A stretch of 64,000 nucleotides of DNA from an uncultured Eubacteriales bacterium (lineage in GTDB: Bacteria; Bacillota; Clostridia; Peptostreptococcales; Anaerovoracaceae): assembly GCA_900547295.1 (NCBI GenBank), contig URGK01000002.1, positions 29,221 to 93,220 of the forward strand, given 5' to 3'. The notes under the pieces were generated by a model. That model was not told the origin of the DNA. It saw nothing but the letters and a program-made list of their open reading frames with translations, and did no database searches. Position numbers and translations under genes: made by a program. Each line of letters opens with the position of its first letter. Position 1 is the first letter of the stretch. This document shows, piece after piece, positions 25,506 to 34,109 of the stretch.

Positions 25506-26687
25506 TCATTTTTTTACTCTGTCAAGCACACTGGTTCCAAGGCCTGTGCCGTCTACTCCAAGTATATCGCATACCGTAGCCCCTATATCTGCAAAGGTGC
25601 TTCCTGTTCCAAGATTAACGCTTCTTATATGTTTACCGTACATTACAAAAGGAATATATTCTCTTGTGTGGTCAGTACCGCTGTGAACAGGATCGTTGCC
25701 GTGGTCTGCGCATATCATAAGCACGTCATCATCCTTCATAGCGGCTAATATTTCCGGTATCCTGCTGTCAAAGGCTTCTATGGCTTTGCCGTAGCCTACA
25801 GGATTTCTTCTGTGTCCATACTCTGAGTCAAATTCCACAAGGTTTGTGAATATGAAGCCTTCAAATTCCTGCCCGAGAGCCTCTATTGTCTTGTCAACTC
25901 CGTCCATATTGCTTTTAGTCTTAACCTTGTCTGTAACACCATTGCCGTTGAATATATCGTTTATCTTGCCTACGGCATATACGGTCTTTCCGGCTTCCTT
26001 TATTTTATCCAGAACCGTCGGTGCAGGCGGATCTACGGAATAGTCATGTCTGTCGCTGGTGCGTTTGCGTTTGCCGTTTTCTATGATATACGGGCGGGCT
26101 ATAACTCTGCCGCAGGCGTATTCGCCTACAAGCATATTTCTTGCAATCTGACACATCTCATACAGTCTCTCAAGAGGAATAACTGCCGTATTGGCGGCAA
26201 TCTGAAATACGCTGTCGGCAGATGTGTATACTATAGGCTTGCCTGTAGCCTCGTGCTCATCGCCCAGCACCTCTATTATCTCCGTACCCGAAGCCGGGTA
26301 GTTGCCGAGAGTTCCAACGCCTATGGCCTCCTCAAACTTATCCATAAATTCCTTTGGAAATCCGTTTGGATATGTTTTGAACGGAACCTCGGTTTTAAGA
26401 CCTGCAATCTCCCAGTGTCCCGTAGTGGTGTCCTTGCCCTTTGAAAGCTCCATAAATCTGCCGTATGCGCCTGTCGGGCTTTTAACTGCAAGCCTGCCTC
26501 CTGCAGCCCCGTCTATATTGCAGAAGCCTAAGTTTTGCAGGTTGGGAATGTTAATTCCTCCCTCCTGATCGTTCATCACATCGACTATGTGTCCGAAAGT
26601 ATCTGCTCCCGCATCGCCGTAATCTGCCGCATCAGGCAGCGCTCCCACTCCCAGACTGTCTGTCACTATTAAAGTTACTCTTTTCAT
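25506..26687 (-). CDS. deoB: Phosphopentomutase
   Basis: Interconverts (deoxy)ribose 1- and 5-phosphate, feeding nucleoside sugars into central metabolism. The 393-residue enzyme has the alkaline-phosphatase-superfamily metal sites: Asp in LIVTDSLGVGALPDA, the Thr-containing GKDTTTGHWE, and ADHGNDPVHSGTDHTREY. All are intact and the length is typical. AGG precedes the ATG. It lies between a metallophosphoesterase gene (5 nt upstream) and pdp (10 nt downstream) in one minus-strand cluster. Confidence 0.97.
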   Translation of the reverse strand: MKRVTLIVTDSLGVGALPDAADYGDAGADTFGHIVDVMNDQEGGINIPNLQNLGFCNIDGAAGGRLAVKSPTGAYGRFMELSKGKDTTTGHWEIAGLKTEVPFKTYPNGFPKEFMDKFEEAIGVGTLGNYPASGTEIIEVLGDEHEATGKPIVYTSADSVFQIAANTAVIPLERLYEMCQIARNMLVGEYACGRVIARPYIIENGKRKRTSDRHDYSVDPPAPTVLDKIKEAGKTVYAVGKINDIFNGNGVTDKVKTKSNMDGVDKTIEALGQEFEGFIFTNLVEFDSEYGHRRNPVGYGKAIEAFDSRIPEILAAMKDDDVLMICADHGNDPVHSGTDHTREYIPFVMYGKHIRSVNLGTGSTFADIGATVCDILGVDGTGLGTSVLDRVKK

Positions 26688-26692
26688 TTTTC

Positions 26693-27394
26693 CTATACCT
26701 CCGCTATGAGTTTCGGGCAGGCCCTGAGATAATCAAGGCTTACCAGCATATATCTGGCACCGTTAAATACCGCCTGAAGTCCGTTTTTGAATACTTCAGG
26801 CCCGTGAAGATGTCCGTACACGACAGTCTCCGCTCCGTACTCCGTAAACAGCTCCGTAAATCCGGAGTTCTGAAATTTCTCGTTTGTAGGCGGATAATGC
26901 AGCACCCCTATAATCCGCTCATATCCCGCCTGTTTTGCCGCTTTGAGTGAAGCCTCCACTCTAAGCAGCTCTCTTTTGTATATTTTTTCGTCCTGCGGGG
27001 TGAACCCGTCATTTCCCGGGCATATCCAGCCGCGGCTTCCGCATATGGCGTATCCGTCTGCGGCATAGAAATGGTTCTGCAGGAAGTATACATCATCATA
27101 AAGCTGATTGAGCTTTGTAATGCCGGTCCACCATAAATCGTGGTTGCCCTTGATTATGACCTTGCGGCCCGGCAGCTGATGTATCCACTCAAAATCGGCA
27201 TAAGCCTCATCTTTAGTCAGTCCCCACGATATGTCCCCCGCAATTATAACGGTGTCGGTTTCCCTGACTGTGTTTATCCAGTTTTCTTTAAGTCTCTCCG
27301 TATGGTTTGCCCATAACGGACCGAATATATCCATTGGCTTATCTACTCTCTCGTCAAAAGAAAGATGCAGATCACCTATTGCGTATATGCTCAT
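26693..27394 (-). CDS. Calcineurin-like metallophosphoesterase
   Basis: A 233-residue phosphohydrolase with the complete two-metal motif series: GDLHLS at about 7-12, GDIS, GNHDLWW, and late GHLHG. It belongs to the COG1768-type predicted phosphohydrolases, whose substrate is not established. GAGG precedes the ATG, 3 nt after the rmuC stop and 5 nt before deoB, so it is probably co-transcribed with both. The placement by nucleoside-salvage genes hints at a nucleotide substrate, but that is only inference. Confidence 0.9.
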   Translation of the reverse strand: MSIYAIGDLHLSFDERVDKPMDIFGPLWANHTERLKENWINTVRETDTVIIAGDISWGLTKDEAYADFEWIHQLPGRKVIIKGNHDLWWTGITKLNQLYDDVYFLQNHFYAADGYAICGSRGWICPGNDGFTPQDEKIYKRELLRVEASLKAAKQAGYERIIGVLHYPPTNEKFQNSGFTELFTEYGAETVVYGHLHGPEVFKNGLQAVFNGARYMLVSLDYLRACPKLIAEV

Positions 27395-27397
27395 TAA

Positions 27398-28651
27398 CTA
27401 TTCCTCATTATCGTTTATTCCAAGCAGACCGCTGCTTGTTTCTTCGGGCAGAGCCGTAACATCTCTGAGTCTTCTCTGTATCACGTTTGTTCTGGTGCCT
27501 ATCAGAGCATCCAGCTCATTGTTTGCCTGATTAATTCTCTCCTGGGCTTTTTTGAGGGTCTTTTCAAACTTGCCAAACTCCGTCTTGACAGCACCAAGCA
27601 CATCCCATACTCTGCTGGAGTGCTTCTCTATGGCAAGGGTTCTGAAGCCCATTTGCAGACTGTTCAGGAGAGCCGCCATAGTAGTAGGTCCCGCGATGTT
27701 AACCTTGTATTCTCTCTGCAGCACCTCAACCATACCTCTTCTTACAACCTCCGCATAAAGTCCCTCAAACGGCAGGAACAGTATTGCAAAGTCAGTGGTT
27801 GCAGGCGGATCTACATATTTGTCATGTATATATTTGGCCGAGGCCTTAATCGATGCCTCAAGCGCCCTGCCGCAGGCCTCTATCTGAGCCTTGTCGCCTG
27901 TCTCATAGGCATCTGCCAGATTGCTGTATTTGTCTGCAGGGAATTTGGCGTCTATCGGAAGATATACAACTCCGTCCTCATCGCCGGGCAGCCTTATTGC
28001 AAATTCAACCCTGTCAGACGAGCCTTTTTTGGTGGCAACGTTTTCGTCGTACTGCTCCTTAGTCAGAACCTGCTCAAGAATTGCCGAAAGCTGAATTTCT
28101 CCGAGTATGCCTCTTGTTTTGACATTTGACAGCACTTTTTTGAGGTCGCCGACTCCCGATGCCAGATTCTGCATTTCGCCAAGTCCCTTGTATACCTCTT
28201 CCAGTCTTTCGCTGACAAGCTTAAATGACTGTGACAGCCTCTCCTCTAAAGTCTTCTGGAGCTTTTCATCTACCGTCGCTCTCATTTTTTCAAGCTGAAC
28301 GCTGTTCTCGTCGGTAAGAGCCTTGATTTTGCTCTCCATTGCAGTCCTTATATTGTCAAGCTTCTGCTCGTTTTCGACTGCCATATTTGAAAATCTGGTA
28401 TTAAGCTCCGCAAGCCTCATATCCTGCGCCTTGGCAGACTCTTTCATATTGTTTGATATCATCTCTCCCAGCATCTGAAATGAGCTGTTTACATTCTGAA
28501 GCGTCTCGGTTCTGGAGCGCGCTATCTCGTTTTTAATCTCTGCGCTGTCACTGCCGGCGGCAAGCTTCTTCTCAAGTGATGATATCTTAATTATTGCAAT
28601 AACAAGAAGCACCGCAATAATTCCAAGTAAAATATATATAACTGTGTTCAT
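27398..28651 (-). CDS. rmuC: DNA recombination protein RmuC
   Basis: RmuC proteins limit DNA inversions and have a nuclease-like core, though the biochemical activity is not settled. The 417 residues start with a membrane helix (about 3-22), then a long coiled coil (about 25-150), then the conserved core (about 165-370) with RGILGEIQLSAILEQVL, VYLPIDAKFP and DFAILFLPFEGLYAEV. A short helical tail follows. AAAGGA precedes the ATG. It heads the minus-strand cluster and is divergent from the FeoB-like gene. Confidence 0.95.
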   Translation of the reverse strand: MNTVIYILLGIIAVLLVIAIIKISSLEKKLAAGSDSAEIKNEIARSRTETLQNVNSSFQMLGEMISNNMKESAKAQDMRLAELNTRFSNMAVENEQKLDNIRTAMESKIKALTDENSVQLEKMRATVDEKLQKTLEERLSQSFKLVSERLEEVYKGLGEMQNLASGVGDLKKVLSNVKTRGILGEIQLSAILEQVLTKEQYDENVATKKGSSDRVEFAIRLPGDEDGVVYLPIDAKFPADKYSNLADAYETGDKAQIEACGRALEASIKASAKYIHDKYVDPPATTDFAILFLPFEGLYAEVVRRGMVEVLQREYKVNIAGPTTMAALLNSLQMGFRTLAIEKHSSRVWDVLGAVKTEFGKFEKTLKKAQERINQANNELDALIGTRTNVIQRRLRDVTALPEETSSGLLGINDNEE

Positions 28652-28748
28652 CGGATTTCCTTTCTATTATGCACATATCCCGCATACTATATAAGCAGTG
28701 GAATTTCAGTCTAATTATAACATATAAGCGGGAGGTTTAAAACACAAA

Positions 28749-29681
28749 ATGATAGAATACCTGCTGACAGGACCCTTTGGTATTATCTCTATGACATTCA
28801 GATATTTAATATGTATGCTGACCCCTCTGGTAACGGCATTTGCCTTCTGTCAGCTGTTTCTTGAAAGGTCCGGGATAATACTGCGCCTTGAAAGCCACTC
28901 CGGAAAATTACTGTCGCATATGGGGCTTTCGGCAGACTGCCTTCTCCCCCTCATGTCAGGATTCGGCTGCACCACGGCCGCGCTGTCCGCCCTGTCGGGC
29001 TTAAACTCCTCCCGTGAAAGATATATAGCGGCGTTTCTGCTGTCTGCTGCAGTTCCCTGCTCTGCCCAGACTGCCGTAATAATCGGTATCGCCTTCGTAC
29101 TTCCTCCCTCCCTGTTCATATTCTATATATCTTCAGTTGCCGCCGTATTTGTAATTTCTGGTATCTTTCTCAATATACTGCTTCCCGCAGATAAAATATA
29201 TCACACGCCCCGTACTAAAAACGGTGCCGTGCACATGCCTGCCATGTTTCCGCTTTTAAAAGTCTCTGTTTTATACGGCATATCCTTTTTAAAGGATACG
29301 CTGCTTCCCTTTGCAGCAGGCTCCGCCATACTTTCTGTTTTAAGCTATACGGGGTTTCTGGATTATCTGTGCCGCATATGCGCGCCTGTAACCGAAAGCT
29401 TCCTGCAGCTGCCGAGAGAAGCTGCGTCCCTGTTCATAATGAGCATTGTAAAAAGAGATTTCGGAGCGGCGGGACTTCTGTCCGTAATAGAGCAGAGCTC
29501 ATTCACATACCGGCAGCTTACGGTTTCAATGCTTATTCTGAGCCTGTTTGTCCCCTGCTTTGCCTCCCTCATAATACTTCTCAAACAGGAGGGCTTCGCA
29601 AAGGCCCTGTCCATATGGGCGGGAAGCCTTGCACTCTCTATCCTGGTGGGAAAACTTGCCTCTCTGCTTCTTATCTCTTGA
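28749..29681 (+). CDS. FeoB-like / nucleoside-recognition (Gate) membrane protein without GTPase domain
   Basis: This 310-residue polytopic membrane protein matches the permease core of FeoB but lacks the G domain. It keeps LLPLMSGFGCTTAALSAL, parallel to the FeoB block IVPMLIGFGCTVPGVMA in the window's own FeoB (36494-38818), and AAVPCSAQ, parallel to FMSCSAK; both cysteines are retained. A second Gate repeat follows (about 175-300). GGGAGG lies 13 nt before the ATG, a longish spacing. It is immediately upstream of the hydrogenase maturation genes. Ferrous iron transport for H-cluster assembly is my inference; a nucleoside-transporter-like role is the alternative. Confidence 0.8.
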   Translation: MIEYLLTGPFGIISMTFRYLICMLTPLVTAFAFCQLFLERSGIILRLESHSGKLLSHMGLSADCLLPLMSGFGCTTAALSALSGLNSSRERYIAAFLLSAAVPCSAQTAVIIGIAFVLPPSLFIFYISSVAAVFVISGIFLNILLPADKIYHTPRTKNGAVHMPAMFPLLKVSVLYGISFLKDTLLPFAAGSAILSVLSYTGFLDYLCRICAPVTESFLQLPREAASLFIMSIVKRDFGAAGLLSVIEQSSFTYRQLTVSMLILSLFVPCFASLIILLKQEGFAKALSIWAGSLALSILVGKLASLLLIS

Positions 29682-29706
29682 CACTCGCCCCTGTTTTCTG
29701 TAAAAT
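29678..29706 (+). promoter_or_regulatory. Promoter of the hydrogenase maturation genes
   Basis: TTGACA (29678-29683) overlaps the stop codon of the FeoB-like gene, and TAAAAT (29701-29706) follows after 17 nt. Transcription would begin near 29713. The TM1266-hydE-hydG-hydF genes therefore have their own start, besides any read-through from upstream. Confidence 0.8.
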
Positions 29707-29712
29707 ATACTC

Positions 29713-29813
29713 ATAATCCTGACACAAAGTTTTCGCACTGCGAATTCTGCCTGAAAGGTGCAATATATGAGCTATCAGTATATCTGCATTCTTTTGGGGG
29801 TGCAGATATTTTT
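29713..29813 (+). promoter_or_regulatory. Attenuator-like leader of the hydrogenase maturation operon
   Basis: A perfect 9-bp terminator stem (29780-29788 with 29801-29809, 12-nt loop, TTTTT tail) lies just before the ribosome site of the first gene. Its 5' arm can instead pair with 29759-29768 (10 bp with one bulge), giving a mutually exclusive antiterminator. Upstream are TTCGC-ACT-GCGAA (29732-29744) and CCTGAAAGG (29750-29758), which may form a sensor domain of about 46 nt. I do not match it to a riboswitch class I know. A protein-binding attenuator is equally possible. Confidence 0.65.
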
Positions 29814-29832
29814 AATACACAGGAGGCTTGCA

Positions 29833-30090
29833 ATGGAAACAAGAGTTGCCGTTATGGGCATAATAGTTGAAAATCCCGATTCCGCTTCATATCTCAATTC
29901 GCTGCTGCATGAATATGGAAGCTATATAATCGGAAGAATGGGAATTCCCTACAAAGAAAGAAATATCAATATAATATCTGTTGCCATAGACGCGCCGCAG
30001 AACATCATTTCTGCTCTTTCGGGCAAAATAGGGAACATAGGCGGCATCAGCGTCAAAACAGCATATTCAAATGTGGTGTCAAATGGATAA
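29833..30090 (+). CDS. Iron-only hydrogenase system regulator (TM1266 family)
   Basis: A small 85-residue ACT/NikR-like protein of the TM1266 family, commonly encoded beside [FeFe]-hydrogenase maturation genes and annotated as a putative regulator. Diagnostic are TRVAVMGIIVENPDSA, IIGRMGIPYKERNINIISV and the Gly-rich end KIGNIGGISVKTAYS. No DNA-binding domain is present, so it may act through a ligand or a partner. I chose the ATG at 29833, 7 nt after AGGAGG; an in-frame upstream start would lie inside the leader hairpins. It overlaps hydE. Confidence 0.9.
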   Translation: METRVAVMGIIVENPDSASYLNSLLHEYGSYIIGRMGIPYKERNINIISVAIDAPQNIISALSGKIGNIGGISVKTAYSNVVSNG

Positions 30091-31138
30091 TAATCTGAAA
30101 CTGCTGATAGACAGACTGGAAGCAGAGCGCTGCCTCGAAAAAAACGAATACAAAATGCTGATTGAGGGTTTTTCAGAGGAACCTGCAGCCTACGCCGCTT
30201 CAAAGGCAGACAGAATAAGGCAGAGCATCTACGGAAAAGACGTATATATCAGAGGGCTGATTGAAGTCAGCAACATATGCGCAAACGACTGCCTGTACTG
30301 CGGCATCAGGAAAAGCAATGCACAGTGCGCGAGATACCGCCTGCCTCTTGAGACAGTTCTTGAATGCTGCCGCAAGGGCTATGAGCTTGGATTCAGAACC
30401 TTTGTAATGCAGGGCGGCGAGGACGGATTTTTTACTGCGGAGCATATATGCAGATATGTCAGCAGTATCAAAAAAAGCTTTCCGGACTGCGCAGTAACGC
30501 TTTCTCTTGGCGAATATTCAAAAGAGGAATACAAGGCCATGTATGATGCAGGCGCCGACCGCTATCTGCTTCGTCACGAAACTGCGGACAAGGCTCACTA
30601 TGAGAAGCTTCACCCTGCGTCAATGTCCTTTGAAAAACGAATGAAGTGCCTTGAGAATATAAAGGAAACCGGTTTTCAGACAGGCTGCGGATTTATGGTC
30701 GGATCTCCTTATCAGAGCTCTGACACACTTGCAGCGGATCTTAAATTCATAGAGAAGTTTAAACCTCATATGTGCGGCATAGGACCGTTTATCCCTCATA
30801 AGGACACACCTTTCGGAAGCTGCCCTGCGGGAACGGCAGAGCTTACCGTTTACCTGCTCTCCCTGATACGCCTTATCAGACCCGACATACTGCTTCCCGC
30901 AACAACAGCCCTGGGAACTATAGACAATATGGGGCGCGAAAAAGGCATTCTTGTAGGTGCAAATGTTGTAATGCCTAATCTTTCACCTGTTTCCGAAAGA
31001 AAAAAATATATGCTTTACAACGACAAAATATGTATGAACGAGGAGGCCGCCGAAAACCTTGCGGCTCTCAAAAGAAAAGTTTCGGCCATAGGCTATCGCA
31101 TTGTCACAGACAGAGGCGATTTCAGAAATATAATCTAA
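30083..31138 (+). CDS. hydE: [FeFe]-hydrogenase maturation radical SAM protein HydE
   Basis: HydE is a radical-SAM enzyme needed to build the 2Fe subcluster of the H-cluster, acting on the HydG-derived Fe(CO)2(CN) synthon. The 351-residue protein has the cluster motif CANDCLYC (Cys66, 70, 73), TLSLGEYSKEEY, DRYLLRHETADKAHYEKLHP and GIGPFIPHKDTPF. The C-terminal second-cluster cysteines seen in some homologues are not preserved, apart from the Cys of KICMNE. I favour the ATG at 30083, which overlaps the previous gene by 8 nt; 30071 is an alternative. Confidence 0.96.
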   Translation: MDNNLKLLIDRLEAERCLEKNEYKMLIEGFSEEPAAYAASKADRIRQSIYGKDVYIRGLIEVSNICANDCLYCGIRKSNAQCARYRLPLETVLECCRKGYELGFRTFVMQGGEDGFFTAEHICRYVSSIKKSFPDCAVTLSLGEYSKEEYKAMYDAGADRYLLRHETADKAHYEKLHPASMSFEKRMKCLENIKETGFQTGCGFMVGSPYQSSDTLAADLKFIEKFKPHMCGIGPFIPHKDTPFGSCPAGTAELTVYLLSLIRLIRPDILLPATTALGTIDNMGREKGILVGANVVMPNLSPVSERKKYMLYNDKICMNEEAAENLAALKRKVSAIGYRIVTDRGDFRNII

Positions 31139-31174
31139 CGAAAAGTTAATTCTGACCGTAAGAAAGGAAAAATT

Positions 31175-32623
31175 ATGACAATCTACAATCCAAAATCACT
31201 TAAAGCTGATGAATTCATCAATCACGAGGAGATACTCGAAACTCTCAAATATGCAGAGGAAAACAAAAACAATATAGAGCTTATCGACAGTATTCTCGAA
31301 AAGGCAAGACCGAGAAAAACAGCGGACGGAACAGTCTGTCAGGGTCTTACCCACAGAGAGGCTTCCGTACTTCTTGCCTGTGATATTCCTGAAAAAATCG
31401 AAGAAATGTACAGGCTGGCAGAGGAAATCAAGCTTGCCTTTTACGGCAATCGTATTGTAATGTTTGCGCCTCTTTATCTTTCAAACTACTGCGTAAACGG
31501 CTGCGTATACTGCCCTTACCATATGAAAAACAAGCATATCAGGAGAATAAAGCTGACACAGGAGGAAATACGCGAAGAGGTAATCGCGCTTCAGGATATG
31601 GGCCACAAGCGCCTTGCAATCGAAGCGGGAGAAGACCCTGTAAACAATCCTATCGAATATATACTTGAATGTATCGATACAATATACAGTATCAAACACA
31701 AAAACGGCGCCATCCGCCGCGTAAATGTAAACATCGCCGCAACCACTGTGGAAAACTACCGCAAATTAAGCGATGCCGGCATAGGCACATATATACTGTT
31801 TCAGGAAACCTACCACAAGGAAAGCTATCTGAAGCTCCACCCTACAGGACCTAAGCACGACTATGACTATCATACGGAGGCCATGGACAGAGCAATGGAG
31901 GGTGGCATCGACGATGTGGGTCTCGGCGTTTTATTCGGCCTTGAGATGTACAAATATGAATTTGCAGGTCTGCTGATGCACGCAGAGCATCTTGAAGCCG
32001 TACACGGAGTAGGACCTCACACCATCAGTGTACCGCGTATCAAGCGCGCCGACGATATAGACCCGAGCGCATTTGACAACAGCATAAGCGATGAGCTTTT
32101 TGAAAAGATAATCGCCTGCATCAGAATAGCCGTACCGTACACCGGAATGATAATTTCCACAAGAGAGGGGGAAAAGGTACGTGAAAAGGCTCTTTCCATC
32201 GGAATATCCCAGATAAGCGGCGGCTCCCGCACATCTGTTGGCGGATACACAGAAGAAGAAAGACCTCACGATTCGGAGCAGTTTGACGTATCCGACCAGA
32301 GAACTCTCGATGAGGTTGTAAACTGGCTTATGGAGCTTGGATATATTCCGTCATTCTGCACTGCATGTTACCGCGAGGGCAGAACAGGCGACAGATTTAT
32401 GTCACTTTGCAAAAACGGACAGATTTTAAACTGCTGTCACCCTAACGCACTTATGACACTTACAGAATATCTCACCGACTATGCAAGTGATGATACTAAG
32501 AAAACAGGCTTTGCCCTTATTGAAAAGGAGCTTGAAAAAATACCTGCTCCAAAGGTAAAGGCTATCGCAAGGGAAAACGTCGATGCCATCAAGGCTTCCA
32601 ACAGACGTGATTTCCGTTTCTAG
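31175..32623 (+). CDS. hydG: [FeFe]-hydrogenase maturation tyrosine lyase HydG
   Basis: HydG cleaves tyrosine by radical-SAM chemistry to p-cresol, CO and cyanide and delivers an Fe(CO)2(CN) unit for the H-cluster. The 482 residues include the N-terminal CVNGCVYC cluster (Cys106, 110, 113). The C-terminal CTAC is followed after 22 residues by another Cys (CX2CX22C), which holds the auxiliary cluster. All ligands are present, so it should be active. AAAGGA precedes the ATG. It is the third gene of the unit and its end is 13 nt before hydF. Confidence 0.97.
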   Translation: MTIYNPKSLKADEFINHEEILETLKYAEENKNNIELIDSILEKARPRKTADGTVCQGLTHREASVLLACDIPEKIEEMYRLAEEIKLAFYGNRIVMFAPLYLSNYCVNGCVYCPYHMKNKHIRRIKLTQEEIREEVIALQDMGHKRLAIEAGEDPVNNPIEYILECIDTIYSIKHKNGAIRRVNVNIAATTVENYRKLSDAGIGTYILFQETYHKESYLKLHPTGPKHDYDYHTEAMDRAMEGGIDDVGLGVLFGLEMYKYEFAGLLMHAEHLEAVHGVGPHTISVPRIKRADDIDPSAFDNSISDELFEKIIACIRIAVPYTGMIISTREGEKVREKALSIGISQISGGSRTSVGGYTEEERPHDSEQFDVSDQRTLDEVVNWLMELGYIPSFCTACYREGRTGDRFMSLCKNGQILNCCHPNALMTLTEYLTDYASDDTKKTGFALIEKELEKIPAPKVKAIARENVDAIKASNRRDFRF

Positions 32624-32636
32624 CAGGGAGAATATT

Positions 32637-33839
32637 ATGAGTCTTAATGAACAGGTATCCGCAGAAAGACTGCATATAGGGTTTTTCGGAATGAGAAACG
32701 CAGGCAAGTCAAGTCTTGTCAACGCCGTTACGGGCCAGGACTTGTGCGTGGTTTCAGAAACAAAAGGAACTACAACAGACCCTGTCAGAAAAGCAATGGA
32801 GCTTCTGCCTCTCGGACCGGTTGTAATCATCGACACTCCCGGCCTTGATGATGAGGGAGATTTGGGGAAATTAAGAGTCGAAAAGGCGCTGTCCGTACTC
32901 AACAAAACGGATATAGCGGTTCTCGTTACCGATGCCTCAAAAGAGCTTATGCCTTTGGAGCTTGACCTTATCCAAAGCTTTAAGGAGAGGAATATAGACT
33001 ATATAATCGCATATAACAAGTCGGATCTGCTTGGCAGTATCCCTGCGGCAGGCGGAAACTCAATATATGTAAGTGCCATTGAAAACAAGAATATATATGA
33101 ACTCAAGGAGCTCATCGCATCTTTTGCAAAGGTGCAGAAAACAGATAAAAGAGTAATAGCGGATCTGATAAATCCGGAAGATATTATTGTACTTGTCGTA
33201 CCTGTAGACAGCGCCGCTCCAAAGGGCAGACTGATACTGCCGCAGCAGCAGACCATAAGAGATATCCTCGATACGGGAGCTGTCTGTATGGTTACAAGGG
33301 AAACAGAGCTTGAAAAAACACTTGCCTCGCTTTCCCGGAAACCGAAGCTGGTGGTTACGGATTCCCAGGTGTTCGGATTCGTTAACAAAGCGGTTCCAAA
33401 AGATATAATGCTTACATCGTTTTCAATACTGTTTGCAGATTACAAGGGTGATCTAAGGCAGGCTGTAAAAGGCGCAGCCATGCTCGACAGACTGAAAGAC
33501 GGAAATACTGTCCTTATCTCAGAAGGCTGCACCCATCACAGGCAGTGCGAGGATATAGGGACTGTCAAAATGCCTGCGTGGATTGAAAAGCATACAGGCA
33601 AAAAACTGAATTTTGCTTTCACCTCAGGCGGTGATTTCCCATCGGATATGTCACAGTATGCTCTGATCGTTCACTGCGGCGGCTGCATGCTTAACGAAAA
33701 GGAAATGAAATACCGCATAGGCTGCTGCAAAGAAAGCGGCATACCCATTACAAACTACGGTATTGCCATCGCTCATATGCACGGTATTCTGAAACGGTCA
33801 CTGGAGCCGTTTCCGGATATACTTGACGAGCTGAAATAA
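32637..33839 (+). CDS. hydF: [FeFe]-hydrogenase maturation GTPase HydF
   Basis: HydF is the scaffold/GTPase that assembles the 2Fe subcluster and delivers it to apo-hydrogenase. The 400-residue product has G1 GMRNAGKSS (about 17-25), G3 DTPGLDDEGD, G4 NKSD, a dimerisation domain, and the C-terminal cluster ligands CTHH and HCGGC. I chose the ATG at 32637 (MSLNEQV), with GGGAG upstream. An in-frame start at 32583 would overlap hydG by about 40 nt. A terminator follows. Confidence 0.97.
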   Translation: MSLNEQVSAERLHIGFFGMRNAGKSSLVNAVTGQDLCVVSETKGTTTDPVRKAMELLPLGPVVIIDTPGLDDEGDLGKLRVEKALSVLNKTDIAVLVTDASKELMPLELDLIQSFKERNIDYIIAYNKSDLLGSIPAAGGNSIYVSAIENKNIYELKELIASFAKVQKTDKRVIADLINPEDIIVLVVPVDSAAPKGRLILPQQQTIRDILDTGAVCMVTRETELEKTLASLSRKPKLVVTDSQVFGFVNKAVPKDIMLTSFSILFADYKGDLRQAVKGAAMLDRLKDGNTVLISEGCTHHRQCEDIGTVKMPAWIEKHTGKKLNFAFTSGGDFPSDMSQYALIVHCGGCMLNEKEMKYRIGCCKESGIPITNYGIAIAHMHGILKRSLEPFPDILDELK

Positions 33840-33846
33840 CAAAAAG

Positions 33847-33877
33847 ACCTTGTTCAGAGAACTTCCCTGAGCAAGGT
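33847..33877 (+). terminator. Terminator of the hydEGF unit
   Basis: An 11-bp stem with one G-U pair (33847-33857 with 33867-33877) begins 7 nt after the hydF stop. The tail TTATTAATT is a modest T tract on the plus strand. The minus strand has TTTTT, so it could also stop transcription coming from the right. Confidence 0.75.
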
Positions 33878-33891
33878 TTATTAATTCCGAA

Positions 33892-34095
33892 TTATTCACA
33901 GGTGCTGTTTCTGTATTTCGGAATAAAAACAATATGGCAAGTGCAATTCCGGCGTGTCTTTGTTATACCCTGGTTATCCGTATGGATACCTCCTATGCTT
34001 TGATATGTCTGCGAAACCAATATCATTACAGCATAGGAATTTTCATATTACAGGCAATACGGCTGCTATGCCTGCTCCCCCGTCTCGGATTGGGT
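33892..34095 (-). mobile_element. Decayed IS200-family insertion sequence (left end and tnpA start)
   Basis: On the minus strand, codons 33981-33892 read TDNQGITKTRRN, CTCHIVFIPKYRN and a stop, matching the N-terminus of IS200 TnpA (MDN....T...N...HIVF.PKYR). The start codon is ACG instead of ATG, but AGGAGG remains 7 nt upstream. A long stem-loop (33992-33999 with 34030-34037, inner GATAT/ATATC) sits over that ribosome site, as in IS200 leaders. The remaining about 110 codons and right end are gone, so it cannot move. The outer boundary near 34095 is approximate. Confidence 0.72.
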
Positions 34096-34109
34096 ATTGA
34101 AAGATTTTC

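Noticed and set aside
29713..29790. Match of the hyd leader to TPP, SAM, THF, fluoride, cobalamin or NiCo riboswitches
   Set aside because: None of the conserved cores I know for these classes is present; it is reported as unassigned instead.
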